The notes: a model not told the origin generated them from the sequence alone. A stretch of DNA of 64,000 bases from Prosopocoilus inquinatus (GCA_036172665.1 CM069874.1:49768707-49832706); one strand, 5' to 3'. Shown: positions 33,101-43,735, numbered from the stretch's first letter. Numbers and translations: made by a program.

Positions 33101-34320
33101 CAACCTGGGCAGAAATATCAGGAAAGAATCCAGTGTTCAAAACATACTGGGCACAATGGGATTCTCTGGACTTGAAGGATGGTTTGTTAATCAGAAAATG
33201 GGAATCACCTGATGGGAGTGAGGTGAAAGACCAATTAGTACTTCCAAGGGTAAGAGTCGCTGAGGTCCTAGAAGAAATTCATGGTGGGCCAACCGGTGGA
33301 CATTTGGGCATCAATAAGACATTATCGAAAGTGCGAGAAAGGTTCTACTGGGCGAAATGTAGAACTGATGTAGAAAACTGGTGTGCCAGATGCACAACTT
33401 GCGCTGCAGTATCCGGACCTGCGAAAAAGACTCGCGGAAGATTACAGCCTTACAACGTCGGTGCCCCATTCGAGCGGATTGCCATTGATATAGCCGGGCC
33501 ATTTCCAGAAACCAACCGTGGGAACAAATACATCATGGTAGTGACAGATTATTTTTCCAAATGGCCAGAAGGTTACGCTTTACCAAATCAAGAGTCGATA
33601 ACGGTTGCGAATGCCTTGGTAGAGAACTGGATAACAAGGTTTGGAGTACCTATGGAGATCCATTCCGATCAAGGCAGGAACTTTGAGGGACATATTTTCC
33701 AGGAATTGACTCGGTTACTGGGGATTTTCAAAACGCGAACTACTCCTTTGCATCCGCAATCAGATGGAATGGTAGAACGGTTCAATAGGACTCTGGAGAG
33801 ACATCTAGCCAAAGTTGTTTCGAAAAACCAACGAGATTGGGATGAACATCTTCTTCTTTTCTTGATGGCTTACCGTTCTGCGGAGCACGACACAACTAAA
33901 CGAACACCGTACAGTGTTTTGTTTGGAAGGGAAATGCGTTTCCCTTGTGACCTAAAATTTGGGCTACCAGAGACTCTACTGCAATTAAGTGAGTACTCGC
34001 AAGATCTGGAACGCCGTTTAACTCGCACCCACGAGTACGTGCGACGTAATATCAACTTGGCGACCGACAAAATGAAGACTCGCTACGATCGACGAGCCAA
34101 TGAAACAGGATTTCAAGAAGGGAATCAGGTGTGGCTCTACAATCCTAGGAGGACTCGCGGACTCTCTCCAAAGCTACAGGCGTCTTGGGAAGGACCCTAT
34201 AAAATAATTAAGAAGATCAACGATGTGGTGTACAGGATACAACAACTACCCCGTGGAAAAATGAAAGTGATCCACATCGACCGTTTGGCTCCATACTCTG
34301 TTCGGGACGAACAGAACTAA
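30187..34320 (+). CDS. pol: Gag-Pol polyprotein lacking the RT catalytic core
   Basis: 1377 uninterrupted codons; the first is TTG, and the frame is really the continuation of gag. In order: capsid-like region (to about residue 220), CCHC knuckle CWNCGKAGHLSANC at 231-244, aspartic protease with DTGA (D307), reverse transcriptase from about 600 with FSTLDLKSGYWQV (D665), RNase H (FIIDSDASN near 795, RKELLAV, TDHAALKWL), integrase HHCC finger near 1033-1075, catalytic D (AIDIAGPF), D (HSDQG) and E (VERFNRTL) with 35 residues between the last two, and a GPY/F-type C-terminus. Directly after GMHPED (residue ~678) the text jumps to LKLNPVKCKFFQ. About 70 residues including the Y-x-DD motif are gone in frame, so reverse transcription by this copy is impossible. 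Confidence 0.93.
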   Translation: MARQLHKVELGRTIAPSAGSSSQKLKPPKFEGDLPWCTFIRQFKIAADANGWNNSDKAAALVLALRGPALNALQSIPEEVQNNFDQLVENLEMRFGDAHMKQLHTIQLKTRTQKNSESLQDFELDIERLVRMAYGDFLPEPVFHRLAIQAFIDGVKDQEMQQVLRLGNFSKCTDVLACALEFEAAKQASRTLARVREVKAADESTLTEILERLKHLEERKYTNNSRRFTTCWNCGKAGHLSANCRRKRARQDDVLVFKLKPVSKKGRKLTDSLDSPRIVSVSRIRNNENSLIADGQVGKRSFQFTIDTGANVSIIRTDLLPKWKLMNNGKVYHTQTATGEVTPVCGEAEIDIKIGSMKFRHRVLVADIVDDFILGIDFMKKKCLVVDLKDKALRIGSEEIPLHVPGNLPTVLKVKLEESVNILALTDKLILAKLEGNLGDYHAGIIEPTEINSAKKGILLAGTLVKIRETIPIRLANINSYAVTIPSGTVVGKCEVIASINHIQANDASARHQSGILSPPLEKLLKGITTLLTPKEAADVGGLFRNFKGIFAFTEDDLTRTDGVQHRINTSDSNPIRQPARRLPLAKREEADKLIKKMQDQGVIEPSQSPWASPVVLVTKKDGSTRFCVDYRRLNDVTKKDSYPLPRIDDTIDTLSGAKWFSTLDLKSGYWQVGMHPEDLKLNPVKCKFFQKEVKYLGHVISEAGVATDPDKISAVKIWPPPRNVHELRSFLGLCTYYRRFVKDFAKAAKPLHALTEEKTTFVWSENCQEAFDNLKDLLVTAPILSYPKSEGKFIIDSDASNYGIGGVLSQVQDGQERVIGYFSKVLSKAERNYCVTRKELLAVVKTTEHFHKYLYGRQFHLRTDHAALKWLLQFKNIEGQLARWIERLQEYDFTIEHRPGRVHNNADALSRRPCPEDCRHCSKAEDKEGIIPIRRTGIVVDRWQPETIKKEQGEDPEIKAIIEWKERDRRPTWAEISGKNPVFKTYWAQWDSLDLKDGLLIRKWESPDGSEVKDQLVLPRVRVAEVLEEIHGGPTGGHLGINKTLSKVRERFYWAKCRTDVENWCARCTTCAAVSGPAKKTRGRLQPYNVGAPFERIAIDIAGPFPETNRGNKYIMVVTDYFSKWPEGYALPNQESITVANALVENWITRFGVPMEIHSDQGRNFEGHIFQELTRLLGIFKTRTTPLHPQSDGMVERFNRTLERHLAKVVSKNQRDWDEHLLLFLMAYRSAEHDTTKRTPYSVLFGREMRFPCDLKFGLPETLLQLSEYSQDLERRLTRTHEYVRRNINLATDKMKTRYDRRANETGFQEGNQVWLYNPRRTRGLSPKLQASWEGPYKIIKKINDVVYRIQQLPRGKMKVIHIDRLAPYSVRDEQN

Positions 34321-34331
34321 GGAGGGGGCAA
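34319..34331 (+). promoter_or_regulatory. Polypurine tract of the gypsy element
   Basis: AAGGAGGGGGCAA lies directly before the 3' LTR and overlaps the pol stop. Confidence 0.85.
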
Positions 34332-34701
34332 TGTTACGCCGTGAGCTCGGGTGGTCAGACAGCATGCCTCTGTCCGACTAATCTTTAGAGAGGCCTAGAA
34401 TTCACTGGCAGGTACCCGAATAATGCTGGAAATTTCGATGCGTTTTCTGGAGTATGTAGGCTTGCCTATATAATACGAGGATTGTCGAGCGAGGGCAGTT
34501 CTTACCTAGTAAGCGAAGAAGGCGAAGTATCACGAAGCCATAAGTGGCGACGTAATAGAAGTGCGATTTGTTAGTTATTTATTTATAACTTAGTGTTATA
34601 GAGTATTTTTTAGTGTATTCTGTTTATTAAAACGGTTGCGTTTTAATAAAGTGCTTAAGAATAGTCGACGAGTATTATTTGCGAACCCCGAAGTCGTAAC
34701 G
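34332..34701 (+). repeat. 3' LTR of the gypsy element
   Basis: 370-bp copy of 29257-29625. Differences by eye: one base inserted and one or two changed near CTTTAGAGAGG, G to T in GCGTTTTC, and the last base. The same TATA and AATAAA elements are present. Confidence 0.95.
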
Positions 34702-35092
34702 ATATATTACAGCGCTTATTCTTACTTAATTTGAAGATGCTGAGTTCAAATCTGTACATAATATTTCTCTATGAGCTCTTGATTCTTTACCATTTGTCAT
34801 ATCCAATACTTTACCATAGGATTTGGGTCGTGTTTAATATAGATACAACTTTATAATAATAATAATAATACTTTATTTCTAACAGGTAACACCCAATTAC
34901 AGGAAATATAATAAAAAAATAAATAAATAAATTTAATCGTACAATTCGCGCCTAAGGAGAAAAGTTATATTGAAGATAACCTAGTATCTAAGTAAGAGAT
35001 TATACATACAACAGCAAAACTAAACTAACTATAAGTGTCTTTGCAGTGACTGACTAAAAGAAAAAGAAGACTAAGAGAAAACCGGCTAACGC

Positions 35093-35476
35093 TCAAACAA
35101 AATTAGTTGCTCCAGAAATTATATACTTTATAGAATCAGCATTTATGTCACATCTATTAGAGATGCGATTGAAATAATGACACATTACTGAAATGGGGGA
35201 TTTAAGTAACAAATTAGTACGGCTTGAGGCAACATAGAACGTTTGATTTTGGCGTGAATTAAGTCTGGGAATAAAGAAATTTATTCTCTCGAGCAACCAA
35301 GGGTAATCACTTTTGAAGCAGATTAAGTTATATAAGAATTTTATAGCCGGACAAATACGTCTAGTATGTAAGGACGCACAGTCATACCTAGATAACAAAA
35401 CTTTTTGACTAAAGCCTTGGTGAGGATATTCTCCATCTTGGAGGAAGCTTAAGAATTTGAGAAATTTTCTCTGCAT
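35093..35476 (-). pseudogene. LINE C-terminal region
   Basis: A 127-codon frame after the reverse transcriptase. It has the Arg/Tyr/Phe-rich pattern (DYPWLLERINFFIPRLNSRQ) commonly found near the end of Jockey/CR1 ORF2. It ends near 35093; the 3' untranslated tail follows to 34853. Confidence 0.6.
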
Positions 35477-35699
35477 TGCTTCAATAAGGTGAATATATGT
35501 AGAGAAGATGGGAAACCAAACAATGGAGCAATATTCAAGTCTTGATCTTATAAGACAGAAGTATAAAGTATGTAATGTTGTTACGTCCGAAAATTCTCTA
35601 CAGTTGCGATAGATAAAACCATAAGTTTTATAAGCCCTGGAAACGAAATTAAAATATGCTGTGTAAATGTTAGGTTAGCATCAAAAGTAACACAGTAAT

Positions 35700-36942
35700 T
35701 CAGTCAACTTGTGTTAAGCGAATATCATTAATAGAGTAAATAAACAAATACGGAGCGTGCTTTTTAGAGTAGGTAATAACGGAATATTTAGGTATGTTAA
35801 GTGGAAGAAGATTATTTTTGCACCAACGAACTATAGCATCAAGATTTCTCTGAAGAACAAGACAGTCAGAAATTGAAGTGATTTTTAAGAATATTTTCAT
35901 ATCATCAGCAAAGAGCAACTTACAGCAAGATATAACACTATTTATGTCGTTTATAAATAATAAGAACAATAAGGGGCCAAGATTAGACCCTTATGGCCCA
36001 GAGGTTGGTGAGTATTTATCAGAGAAAAAATTTTGGTATTTGACTATATTCCATCTGTCAATGAGATAGGATGAAAATAAGTTAATTAAATGTTGTGAAA
36101 AACCATAACAATCCAGCTTTTTTAATAAGATATAGTGATCGATTTTATCGAAAGCTTTTTGAAAATCAGTATATACTACATCGACTTGACCTTTGTTGTC
36201 TACACATTCCAAAATATACTGGGTAAAAGAGCATAGATTCGTCGCAGTTGATCGTTTTACTATAAAACCCTGTTGATCGCTATCTATACAAAACTTTACT
36301 GAGTGATAGATGGATTTTACTAACAGACTTTCAGACCTTCGCAAAGTTGCAAATGATAGTGATTGGCCGGTAATTCTCGACACAGTTTTGGTATTCCTTC
36401 TTAAAGACTGGAGAAACAGAATCTTCCTTCCAGATTGTGGGAAACACTGAGTGTTTTAAAATTATATTATAAATTATAAGTAAGGGTTTTACAAATATAA
36501 AAGCACAATCTTTGACTAAGAAACTAGGAATTACATCAACACTAGCAGTAAAGCTGTTCTTTATGTTTTTCAAGGCAACCAGTATATCATTTTCAGAGAA
36601 TTTAGGAACACTCACTGTTGTGCTGTGAGGTGTAGAATTAGTGATGTTTATGCGATCTGCATTAGCCTGATTAGATGGATTGTTAACGCTGTTGAAGAAT
36701 AGAGCAAAGGAATTGACAATATCCTGAGGAGTTGAAAGTTCAAGACCGTCATATTTCATTAAGCCTGGAATCCGGGTCGAGCCCTTTTTCTGCTGAATAT
36801 ACTGCCAAAGACTTTTGGGATTTGAACGTATATTTCCCTCAATGTTGTGGATGTAGTTGTTATACGTAACATGTATTAGTTGTTTACATCTTGATCGATA
36901 GTATTTAAATAAGTTTAGATAATCGACAGATTTGAATTTCAT
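35700..36942 (-). pseudogene. LINE reverse transcriptase, broken
   Basis: Pieces in order on the minus strand. 36942-36331: pre-RT region with DVIPSFLVKD and ENYRPITI. 36383-35991: QQGFIVKRSTATNL, then DVVYTDFQKAFDKIDH with the first catalytic aspartate. After a stop in the PQGS loop (SGP-stop-GSNLGPLLF near 35998), 35969-35700 carries FADDMKIF, the catalytic FADD box. One frameshift (about 36340-36380) and the stop show that it is inactive. Confidence 0.85.
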
Positions 36943-36974
36943 ATATTTCTTGTGGACATTAGCTTTGATTTTAA

Positions 36975-37102
36975 GGTCCAGTTTTACAAATGGGGCTCAA
37001 CTTTGAGCTGAGGCTTAAACCCTTAGCAACGATTATTTCAACAATTGTTGTGAAGAATTTAAGCTTCGGCTCAAAGATAAACCGTCATTGTAAAACTGGG
37101 CC
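36975..37102. mobile_element. PIF/Harbinger-like MITE inside the LINE, TAA duplication
   Basis: 128-bp second copy of 14619-14746: ends GGTCCAGTTTTACAA and TTGTAAAACTGGGCC, flanked by TAA at 36972-36974 and 37103-37105. It inserted after the LINE did. Confidence 0.9.
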
Positions 37103-37568
37103 TAAGTAAGTTAATGATTTCTGTGTTAAACCATGGTGGATATCTGCAAGAGTGATGGGACCGCGAGGAATACTTAGGAACAGAAGTTTCAAACACTGCA
37201 TAAATTAAATTGTAAAAAACAGAGCAAGCTTCATTAACATCGTTAATATTTTCCAATTGGGACCAATCCATGGACAGCAAACAATCATATAAAGCAAAAA
37301 AATTCGCCTTCCTAAAGTTCAAATTGGAAACTTCGTTACTGTTTTGAAAATTGATCTGAGAGTAATCGTTAAGGTAGTATTCCAGTGCAGGATGATATAA
37401 GTCTTCATTCACCAAAGCATATGCCGATGTTTCAACAATACAGCATACATTAGAAAATATAAGATCAAGAGTACGATCATAGTTATTAAGAATGTTATTA
37501 TATTGTTCCGAGTTAAGAAATTCTTTGAAGTTATTTAGCAATGTAGTTATTCCATTTAAAGAGGCGCT

Positions 37569-37886
37569 TCAAAACTGAGAGGCGTTGAAATCTCCTACTA
37601 TAATTACTCTATGGGCAGAGAGGTCTTCTATATTACTCAATAATTCAATAAACAATTCATATGCATTAATTTTCGTAGAGAGGGGAATATATACTAACAC
37701 AATACATAGTTGAGTGGGATTTATTAATAATTTTACTGCAACTATATCAACAGAAGGGAGAAGATTAGTAACACCAGATAGATCAATTTCACAGCTTTTA
37801 AGTTGTATTTTAACAGCTAACAGCATACCTCCACCTCTAGATACATCTAAAGCACTTTTGTGTCTGTCTTTTCTATACAACAACAA
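37569..37886 (-). pseudogene. LINE endonuclease, C-terminal half
   Basis: About 105 codons containing RGGGMLLAV (common in LINE apurinic endonucleases) and VGDFNA near the end, where the catalytic aspartate/asparagine pair lies. The N-terminal half of the domain is missing because of 5' truncation. A stop separates it from the following frame 37541-37071, which continues with NDYSQINF-type linker sequence. Confidence 0.75.
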
Positions 37887-37890
37887 AATT

Positions 37891-38522
37891 GTTTATATCA
37901 GCCGGGCCTGGAAGATCCGTTGCTATTCGTTGCTGCAGGACTGCGTTCAAAAATGGAGAGTGTAGGGTAGAGCGTTATCCCGAGGGTAATGACGGCTGAT
38001 TCGCCCAGAGCGTTGCGAGTGCGTGGTAAAATTCTGAACGATTAGAGACGTCCTCCGAGTGGCGCAATTTTTTATTACTACTTTTGTTACTATTACTAAA
38101 TGAATCTGAGTATTGCAGATACAGACATCGTTTAATATTTAAATCTTATTGATATCAACCTTTTTCCATATTTAATTTTGTTGGTTCCAAAAACAAATCA
38201 TCATCATCAAAATCTTTTAAACAAATTAATTACATTCAGTAGGGAGAATAAATTGATTTTATTTTATAAGGCATTCAATTTGCCTCGCCTTACATTTATC
38301 ATGCACCTATGATTTTACATATTGCGCATATCGGGCGAAATTCACCTCGCTCTTGACCGGGGAGTTGGGAAAGCACACCAAGCGCTACACCCTTGCGATT
38401 TTAGAACGTTTCAAGGGCGAGGCGCGTCTACTTTGAAATTGAATTTATGAACGGTTTTAGTGCACCCCGGTATAACTTATCATTTTTTCATTTATGAACG
38501 TACCCCAGCTGTTTGCGGTATA
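37891..38522. other. Unassigned DNA, partly GC-richer
   Basis: 37900-38060 and 38340-38480 are less AT-rich, but I recognised neither an exon nor a transposon end. No gene supported. Confidence 0.4.
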
Positions 38523-38830
38523 CAGGGTGATTCAGAATAAGGGTCCAACCCGTTAGCCATAGATAGTCCTTGAAAAAAACAAAGCAAATAACTCAGACAT
38601 GAGGGGGTCTGACTCGTGTAGTTTTTGAGATAAAATGGATTAAAAATTTACTATAAACTTGTTGGTGGTCGCTGGAATAGCTGAATGCGTCACAACAGCA
38701 ATAGACCTTCTAGGAAAAAAAACACAAAACACGAACATTTAACCTTGAACTGAAACCGTAAAACGATTTGCTTACGACTCTCTGAGGAAATGTTGCACGA
38801 TGCGAACAATGAATTTGATTTTTTTTTATG
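38523..38830. repeat. Dispersed repeat, copy of the 10901-11200 family
   Basis: It begins CAGGGTGATTCAGAATAAGG, preceded by TA, a plausible transposon end. It shares GAGATAAAATGGATTAA, GCGTCACAA and CTGAAACCGTAAAACG with 10920-11020. The right end was not found. Confidence 0.55.
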
Positions 38831-39539
38831 TAAGCAGGGACACAATAACAATTCTGCTAGTGGAATCGTGTTCATGTCAACATGGATATCAATTCATATA
38901 AATTTAGTGAAATTCGTGCATATTAAGATTACTTGTCCTACGAAGAATTTAATGCCAACCGTAGTCCTTTAGGAATTTATTTAAATGAATGTATGTATTA
39001 CCACAGTGTTTTACGTATTTGAAATTGCTTCATAACGAGATAATTAAACGAATTGAAGTGAAGCGATTCATGTTTAATCAAACGTTACAAATGAAAAGTT
39101 CAGTTTATGAAGGTCCTAATTGAGGAAATTGCGTTTTTGCCGGAGCAAAAGAAATCAAAACAATGCAAATCATTGCCCGGCGTACGTGATTCATTAGGCT
39201 AGCATTCACACAGAACTTTTGAACACTCCTGGGTGGTACGTATACTTGGCACGCAGAGTTGCTCGTGCAAAGAAGAAAAATCTGGCGCTTCAAGTATGCG
39301 AAACAAAACGTGCATCCAGAAGTAATTGTAGTTTAAATAAATTAAATAATAAGTTACATTTGGCAGAATAAGCTAGCCCTAAGACGCGTTGTGTATGGCG
39401 GCCTATTCATCAATCGTGTGAATGAAAACATAAACAATTAGTCAGTCCGAATTTTAAAAATACATTACGCATCGCGTTCCAATAATTATTGGTGCTACTC
39501 AAACGGTTTCCATTTGGGGCACTAAAGACGTTGATTTTC
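38831..39539. other. Unassigned AT-rich DNA
   Basis: No supported gene. The minus-strand frame at 39105-39293 is cysteine-rich but has no splice context or known motif. Confidence 0.4.
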
Positions 39540-40620
39540 GAAATGTCTCCGATAAATTTTTTTCTTGAACTTTGGGACTCTATTGAATAAACTTCAATGT
39601 TACGGTTTCAGAGGTAAATCATATGAATTGTTAAAATCTTATCTAATAAACAGAACTAAGTGTATCAGAATAGAATCAGTGGTTAGTACAGAAAAAATTA
39701 TCAAAGCGGGAGTGCCTCAGGGTAGTGTGCTTGGGCCAATTCTATTTTTATTATACATTGACGACTTGTTTTCATTAGATATTCAAGGCGAAATTACTGT
39801 TTTTGCTGATGATACTGCAATAATTTTTACATCTGACTCTTGGGAATCAGTTGTGCAATTAGCCACTACTGGATTACAAAAAATAAAAAAATAGTGAGAT
39901 TTTAATTTATTATGTCTAAATATTGACAAGACTGCCATTATTCCTTTTTATCTTCAATATTGTAATTTTGATTATATCCCTAGATTTTGAAATAATGCTT
40001 TAAAATATTCTGAAAGTATCAAATATTTAGGTTTAACGATTGATTCTAATCTAAGATGGCATTTTCATGTTCAGAACTTGGTAAAAAAAGTTAAGAAATC
40101 ATTATATTTTTTATGCAAATAAGACAATATTGCAAAATCAATTTATTAAGAACAGTTTACTTTGCGGTAGTACAGAACATATTATATTATGCAATTTCAG
40201 CCTGGGGATCTGCCAATTCTTCTATATTAAGAAACATTGAAATTACCCAGGAACTAATTTTAAAAATATGTTTGAGAAAACCTAAAATATTTCCGACGAA
40301 TCTTCTTTTTTCAACGTTTGATGTTTTGAATATTAAACAATTATATACAAAATCTGTAATTATATACACTCATTTAAACAAAAATTAAATTCCTCTCCTA
40401 CAGTATGACAATTACGTTACAAGAGACTCCAATTCAACTAACTTGCAGATTCCTTACTGTAGTACTTCAAAAGGGCAAAGACATGTTCAATATCTTGGAC
40501 CTTATTTTTATAATCAATTGCCTACTGACATTAAGAAAACTTTATACCTTCCTCATTTTAAAAATAAATTGAAATTATGGATTAAAAAAAAAAAACTTTT
40601 GTAAAGAAGCCTTATTTCAT
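39540..40620 (+). pseudogene. LINE reverse transcriptase 3' part, broken
   Basis: 39565-39894 starts within the reverse transcriptase (LLNKLQCYGFRGKSYELLKSY), has VPQGSVLGPILFLLYIDDL and FADDTAII (catalytic DD). A stop and frame changes follow at about 39895. 40113-40388 continues in another frame with the thumb/C-terminal pattern (LRTVYFAVVQNILYYAISAWGSA), and the match fades by about 40610. 5'-truncated, dead copy of a different LINE from the one at 34853. Confidence 0.85.
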
Positions 40621-40689
40621 AAAAATAATTGAACTTATCATAACTAAAACTTGATGAATTTAAACTTACATTATTATTGGTATTATTAT

Positions 40690-40967
40690 ATCTAATCTTT
40701 CCAAACAGATGGATTGGGAGACGAGGAAGTATTGAATGGCCAGCTCGTTCGCCTGATTTAAGCCCTTTAGATTTTTTTCTTTGGGGATACGTAAAAAACA
40801 AGGTTTACAAAGATAAGCCCAACGATGTCGAAGATTTAAAAATCCGAATTACCAGAACGATAGAAGAAATTTCCCGAGAATTTTTACAAAATTCTATTCA
40901 GGGTTTTGTAAATCGATTGGGTCATTGTCAAATTAGAAATGGAGAACAATTTGAACACTTACTTTAA
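40690..40967 (+). pseudogene. Tc1/mariner-type transposase, C-terminal fragment
   Basis: The open frame contains EWPARSPDLSPLDFFLWGYVKN, which holds the third catalytic residue (D in PLDFF). It is followed by DVEDLKIRI, a helical region, and the carboxyl end C-x(6)-GEQFEHLL before the stop at 40967. Everything upstream, including the first two acidic residues, is absent; the preceding bases are LINE tail. Fragment only. Confidence 0.85.
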
Positions 40968-41617
40968 TTTAGTTAGTTATTAATTTGTTTTTAATGATAT
41001 GATTGTGACTGTTAAGTTTATTGCAAATAAATGAGTCTAGTTACCGTGTTAATTAATTCTGCTAATTGAATGGATCTTTAATATTTAAACTTTAAGGCAC
41101 TTTTTCTCAATTTTTTTCAAATGTAACATACTGAACATTGTATACCGTTGAAAAGAGAATAGAATGAACTATCGAAATCAATAATCAAAAATATAGGTTG
41201 TCATTTCAAACAAATATCGATGACGTCGTAACTTAAAAACAATTGAAGAAAAAAAATTCAAGTATCCTCAAATGTAGATAATAATTTCATAACAAACTTT
41301 TGTATTGAACATAATTTCCTAAAATGAATATTAATGACAATAAGTCGCCGTCTACATACTTTTAACTAACTCTGTATGTAGTTTGTACAGATTAGTACAG
41401 GTGGCCGCAACTTGAAAATTGACGTGTCCTGTTGAGAAAAAGACTGACTCGTGTTCATCGTTTGTTTTCCACTAAAATTATGTGTAATCGCTCTCATCTA
41501 TTTTTGTACTAAAATTTTGCCTCCGCCGCCGCCATCCGTCATGCCTCATTATTATAATGGTGCCTTAAATATTTTATAAAAATAAAATGTATTTAAAATG
41601 TATTAAATAAACTCTAA
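40968..41617. other. AT-rich DNA, no gene seen
   Basis: The first part may be 3' flank of the transposase fragment. No inverted end located. Confidence 0.45.
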
Positions 41618-42011
41618 ATTAATAAAAACTACCATTTATAAAATGTCCATGTTAATCTGTTTCCTAGTTTTGTTTTTAATTAGTACGCGGTGCACAACGA
41701 GATGAAAACCCCTTTTTGGGCATTAAAAGAAAAAAATGAAATAGCCGTTACTTTAACGTGACTAACGTTTTTTAAAATAGTTGTTTATTGTAAAGTAGTG
41801 TACAATTAACTCATAAATGCCTCAAATTTGAATCTAAAACGTAAAATATTACTACAGGGTGTAACTTTTGCTTGTTAATTGATTTCACTTTAAACTCTGG
41901 TAACTTTTTAGTTATTGCTTTTTTCCAAAAAATTTATTAAGAAAAAATCTTTAATTTGATCTCTCCTAGCTACACCGTTTTAATCTCCTCCGTAGGTTAT
42001 GAGACACCCAG
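41618..42011. mobile_element. Truncated, inverted copy of MITE 3408-3943
   Basis: The reverse complement matches 3408 to about 3785, from CTGGGTGTCTCATAACCTAC at 42011 down to the ATGGACATTTTATAAATGGT region at about 41620. The other end is missing. TATA flanks the intact end. Confidence 0.8.
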
Positions 42012-42309
42012 TATATCACCAGAATAGAAGGGGCGTCATTAATTTAATTATTTTAATATGTAAAGTTGAAATTATGAATGACCGAATATGAATCGAGTAT
42101 GAGTCAAAATCAAACATTAATTCGTCGGACAGACATTTACACGGCAGCGACTAATTTCTCATTAACACTCATTAACACTGACCTTCTCGATTCATTAAAA
42201 AATTCCGCTTTTAATATTAAAATAATTAATTTAAAGACACATCTGTTAATCATACTATGTGTAATTGGTAATAAATAAGGATAGGATTTGAATAAGTACA
42301 CGCACAATT

Positions 42310-42520
42310 GGTCAACTACTTACTCTGAAAATTTAAACCAGAAGATGATTACATAACTGTAATTTTTTATTGCGGCAATATTGCTCTGCTTTTTGTTATA
42401 CTGAGTAACACCATTGCTGTAGCGGCGTTAATTGTCTCCGCAGCCTTCACGTTTGTTTGCATGCTACGGTCTAATATTTTTTATTGCCCGCTTCACTAGA
42501 ATTTGAACCGCGCAAAATAT
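42310..42520. repeat. Inverted partial copy of the 21064-21700 repeat
   Basis: The reverse complement matches 21480-21700 (TTATTGCGGCAATATTGCT, ACGTTTGTTTGCATG and flanking blocks) at roughly 85-90 percent by eye. GGATTTGAATAAGTACACGC just before it recurs inverted near 23240. Confidence 0.65.
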
Positions 42521-42755
42521 ATTTCCCCGACCCATAGTAATAAATTATGTAATTGATTATTAGAAACTGAAATTAGCTTAAAATTTGGAGCAGAACATAA
42601 GTTAACACGATGCAAAATTTTTAGTACGTAAATCGCTGTGGCCTCAATTAAAAAGAGAACTGCATAAGTTTTTCTTTATGATACTACAAAGTTCATCTAA
42701 ACAAATCGAGCAGGTTAATAACATAAGGCTACATTGTAGAAAAATAATCACTTAC

Positions 42756-42915
42756 CAGCACCTAACTCGATCCAGTATTCCACGATAGTCCAGTTAACAC
42801 TTTTTGGTACACGGTTCTTTAACGCTAAAAGTTGGCATAAATCACTAGCACACAAGTTTCTTTCCACAACCACCGCCTGCCAGCTGGCGTCGTCGTTGAA
42901 AAAGTATAGTTCCTC
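42756..42915 (-). CDS. Host gene exon encoding part of a Ras-association-like domain
   Basis: On the minus strand a good acceptor (TTTGGTGTTGCAG) precedes 160 bp of open, codon-like sequence and a consensus donor (CTG then GTAAGTG). It starts in phase 0 and ends in phase 1. The 53 codons contain DASWQAVVVE, then CASDLCQLLALKN and WTIVEYWIELG. This matches the Ras-association domain layout of Grb7/10/14 adaptors (acidic strand, A-x-D-x-CQLL-x-LKN, W-T-x-x-E). I infer a Grb14-like or MRL-family adaptor acting near receptor tyrosine kinases or Ras at the membrane. The phase matches the exon at 49363-49490. The next exon was not found in the window. No intact transposon overlaps this exon. Confidence 0.7.
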
Positions 42916-42966
42916 CTGCAACACCAAAAACAAATTGATACAAATTTCAGGAAGTATAGAAAACAC

Positions 42967-43374
42967 TAATCAAGCTGTCAAGATATTATACTCATAAAAT
43001 TCGTTCAATCGGTTTCCTCGCCATAGAAGGCCGTGTTCTAGTTTCATTAAGTTATTGACGTGAATTTTGTTAGTTGATAGAACGTGACATCACAATTTTA
43101 CATCACCGATCTATGCTGCCAAATACGAAGGAGCGCTTGTCACACCTACGAGCAACGTTCGACTATGGCTCATTTACACCACTCTAACTTTAATCGATGA
43201 CCATTTTCCATAGAACCAATTATTATAACAAATTGAATTGGAGTTAACTGAAGCTAAAATTTTAACTGAAAGTGGTACAGATGACTCAATATGACATCAA
43301 TAATAGCTTTATTCGGTTCATAAAGCTTTGTGATTAGTTGTTACCATAGCAACAGACCTATATATTTAACAAAT
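42967..43374. other. Presumed intron sequence
   Basis: Lies within the inferred intron between the two host exons. No motif recognised. Confidence 0.4.
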
Positions 43375-43735
43375 ATTGTGGCAAATTGTTTTTGATTGAA
43401 GTAAATCCCTTGAGCAGCCTCTGTACAACAGCTGTTTCAGCCCTATTTGGAAATTTTTCAGCAGACGCGTAGCTCAAGAGTTCCATTGCAAACCAAAACG
43501 ATTCGACCAAGGATAATCGCAATTGCGATGTAATAGTGATGAATAGTTTAAACAGTGACATCCTACGGTCGCTTTTTGACCTAAGAGTGCAGTAGGATTA
43601 ACCAATTGAAGCCAGTCTGCTACATAATAAGTTATCCCATGCAAGGGGGCCATGCTTGCTGTCAAAGCATAATATGAATTTGAACGTAAACTCGTCGATA
43701 ACGTCACGTTACGTTTAACGTAACTCATCACATAA
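43375..43735. repeat. Dispersed repeat family (related to 57965-58230)
   Basis: Two blocks match 57965-58230: the CTGTACA...CAGCTGTTTCAGCCCT block (43418 against 58148) and the GACATCCTAC...CATGCAAGG-GGCCATGCTTGCTGTCAAAG block (43558-43670 against 57973-58080). Their order differs between copies. Shorter pieces occur at 44268-44330, 56495-56520 and 60930-60970. Confidence 0.6.

Larger units (their letters stand above)
29257..34701 (+). mobile_element. Ty3/gypsy LTR retrotransposon, nearly complete
   Basis: 5' LTR 29257-29625 and 3' LTR 34332-34701 start TGTTACGCC and end GTAAC(A/G). They differ at only about four positions, so the insertion is recent. An ATAT target duplication lies at 29253-29256 and 34702-34705. 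Primer site, gag, pol and polypurine tract follow in the normal order and there is no env. Gag is broken by one frame change and the reverse transcriptase lacks its catalytic core, so the copy looks non-autonomous despite its youth. Confidence 0.95.
34853..37890 (-). mobile_element. Jockey/CR1-like LINE, 5'-truncated and dead
   Basis: The minus strand reads endonuclease end, linker, reverse transcriptase, C-terminal region, then a 3' tail ending in an AATAAAG signal and a short (TTA)n run (plus strand ATAATAATA near 34855-34872). The simple-repeat tail and 5' truncation near 37890 fit target-primed reverse transcription. A PIF/Harbinger-like MITE (36975-37102) interrupts it. Confidence 0.8.

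Noticed and set aside
39105..39293. Cysteine-rich minus-strand frame as a possible further host exon
   Set aside because: No splice sites in phase 1 and no similarity to the rest of an RA/PH/SH2 adaptor.
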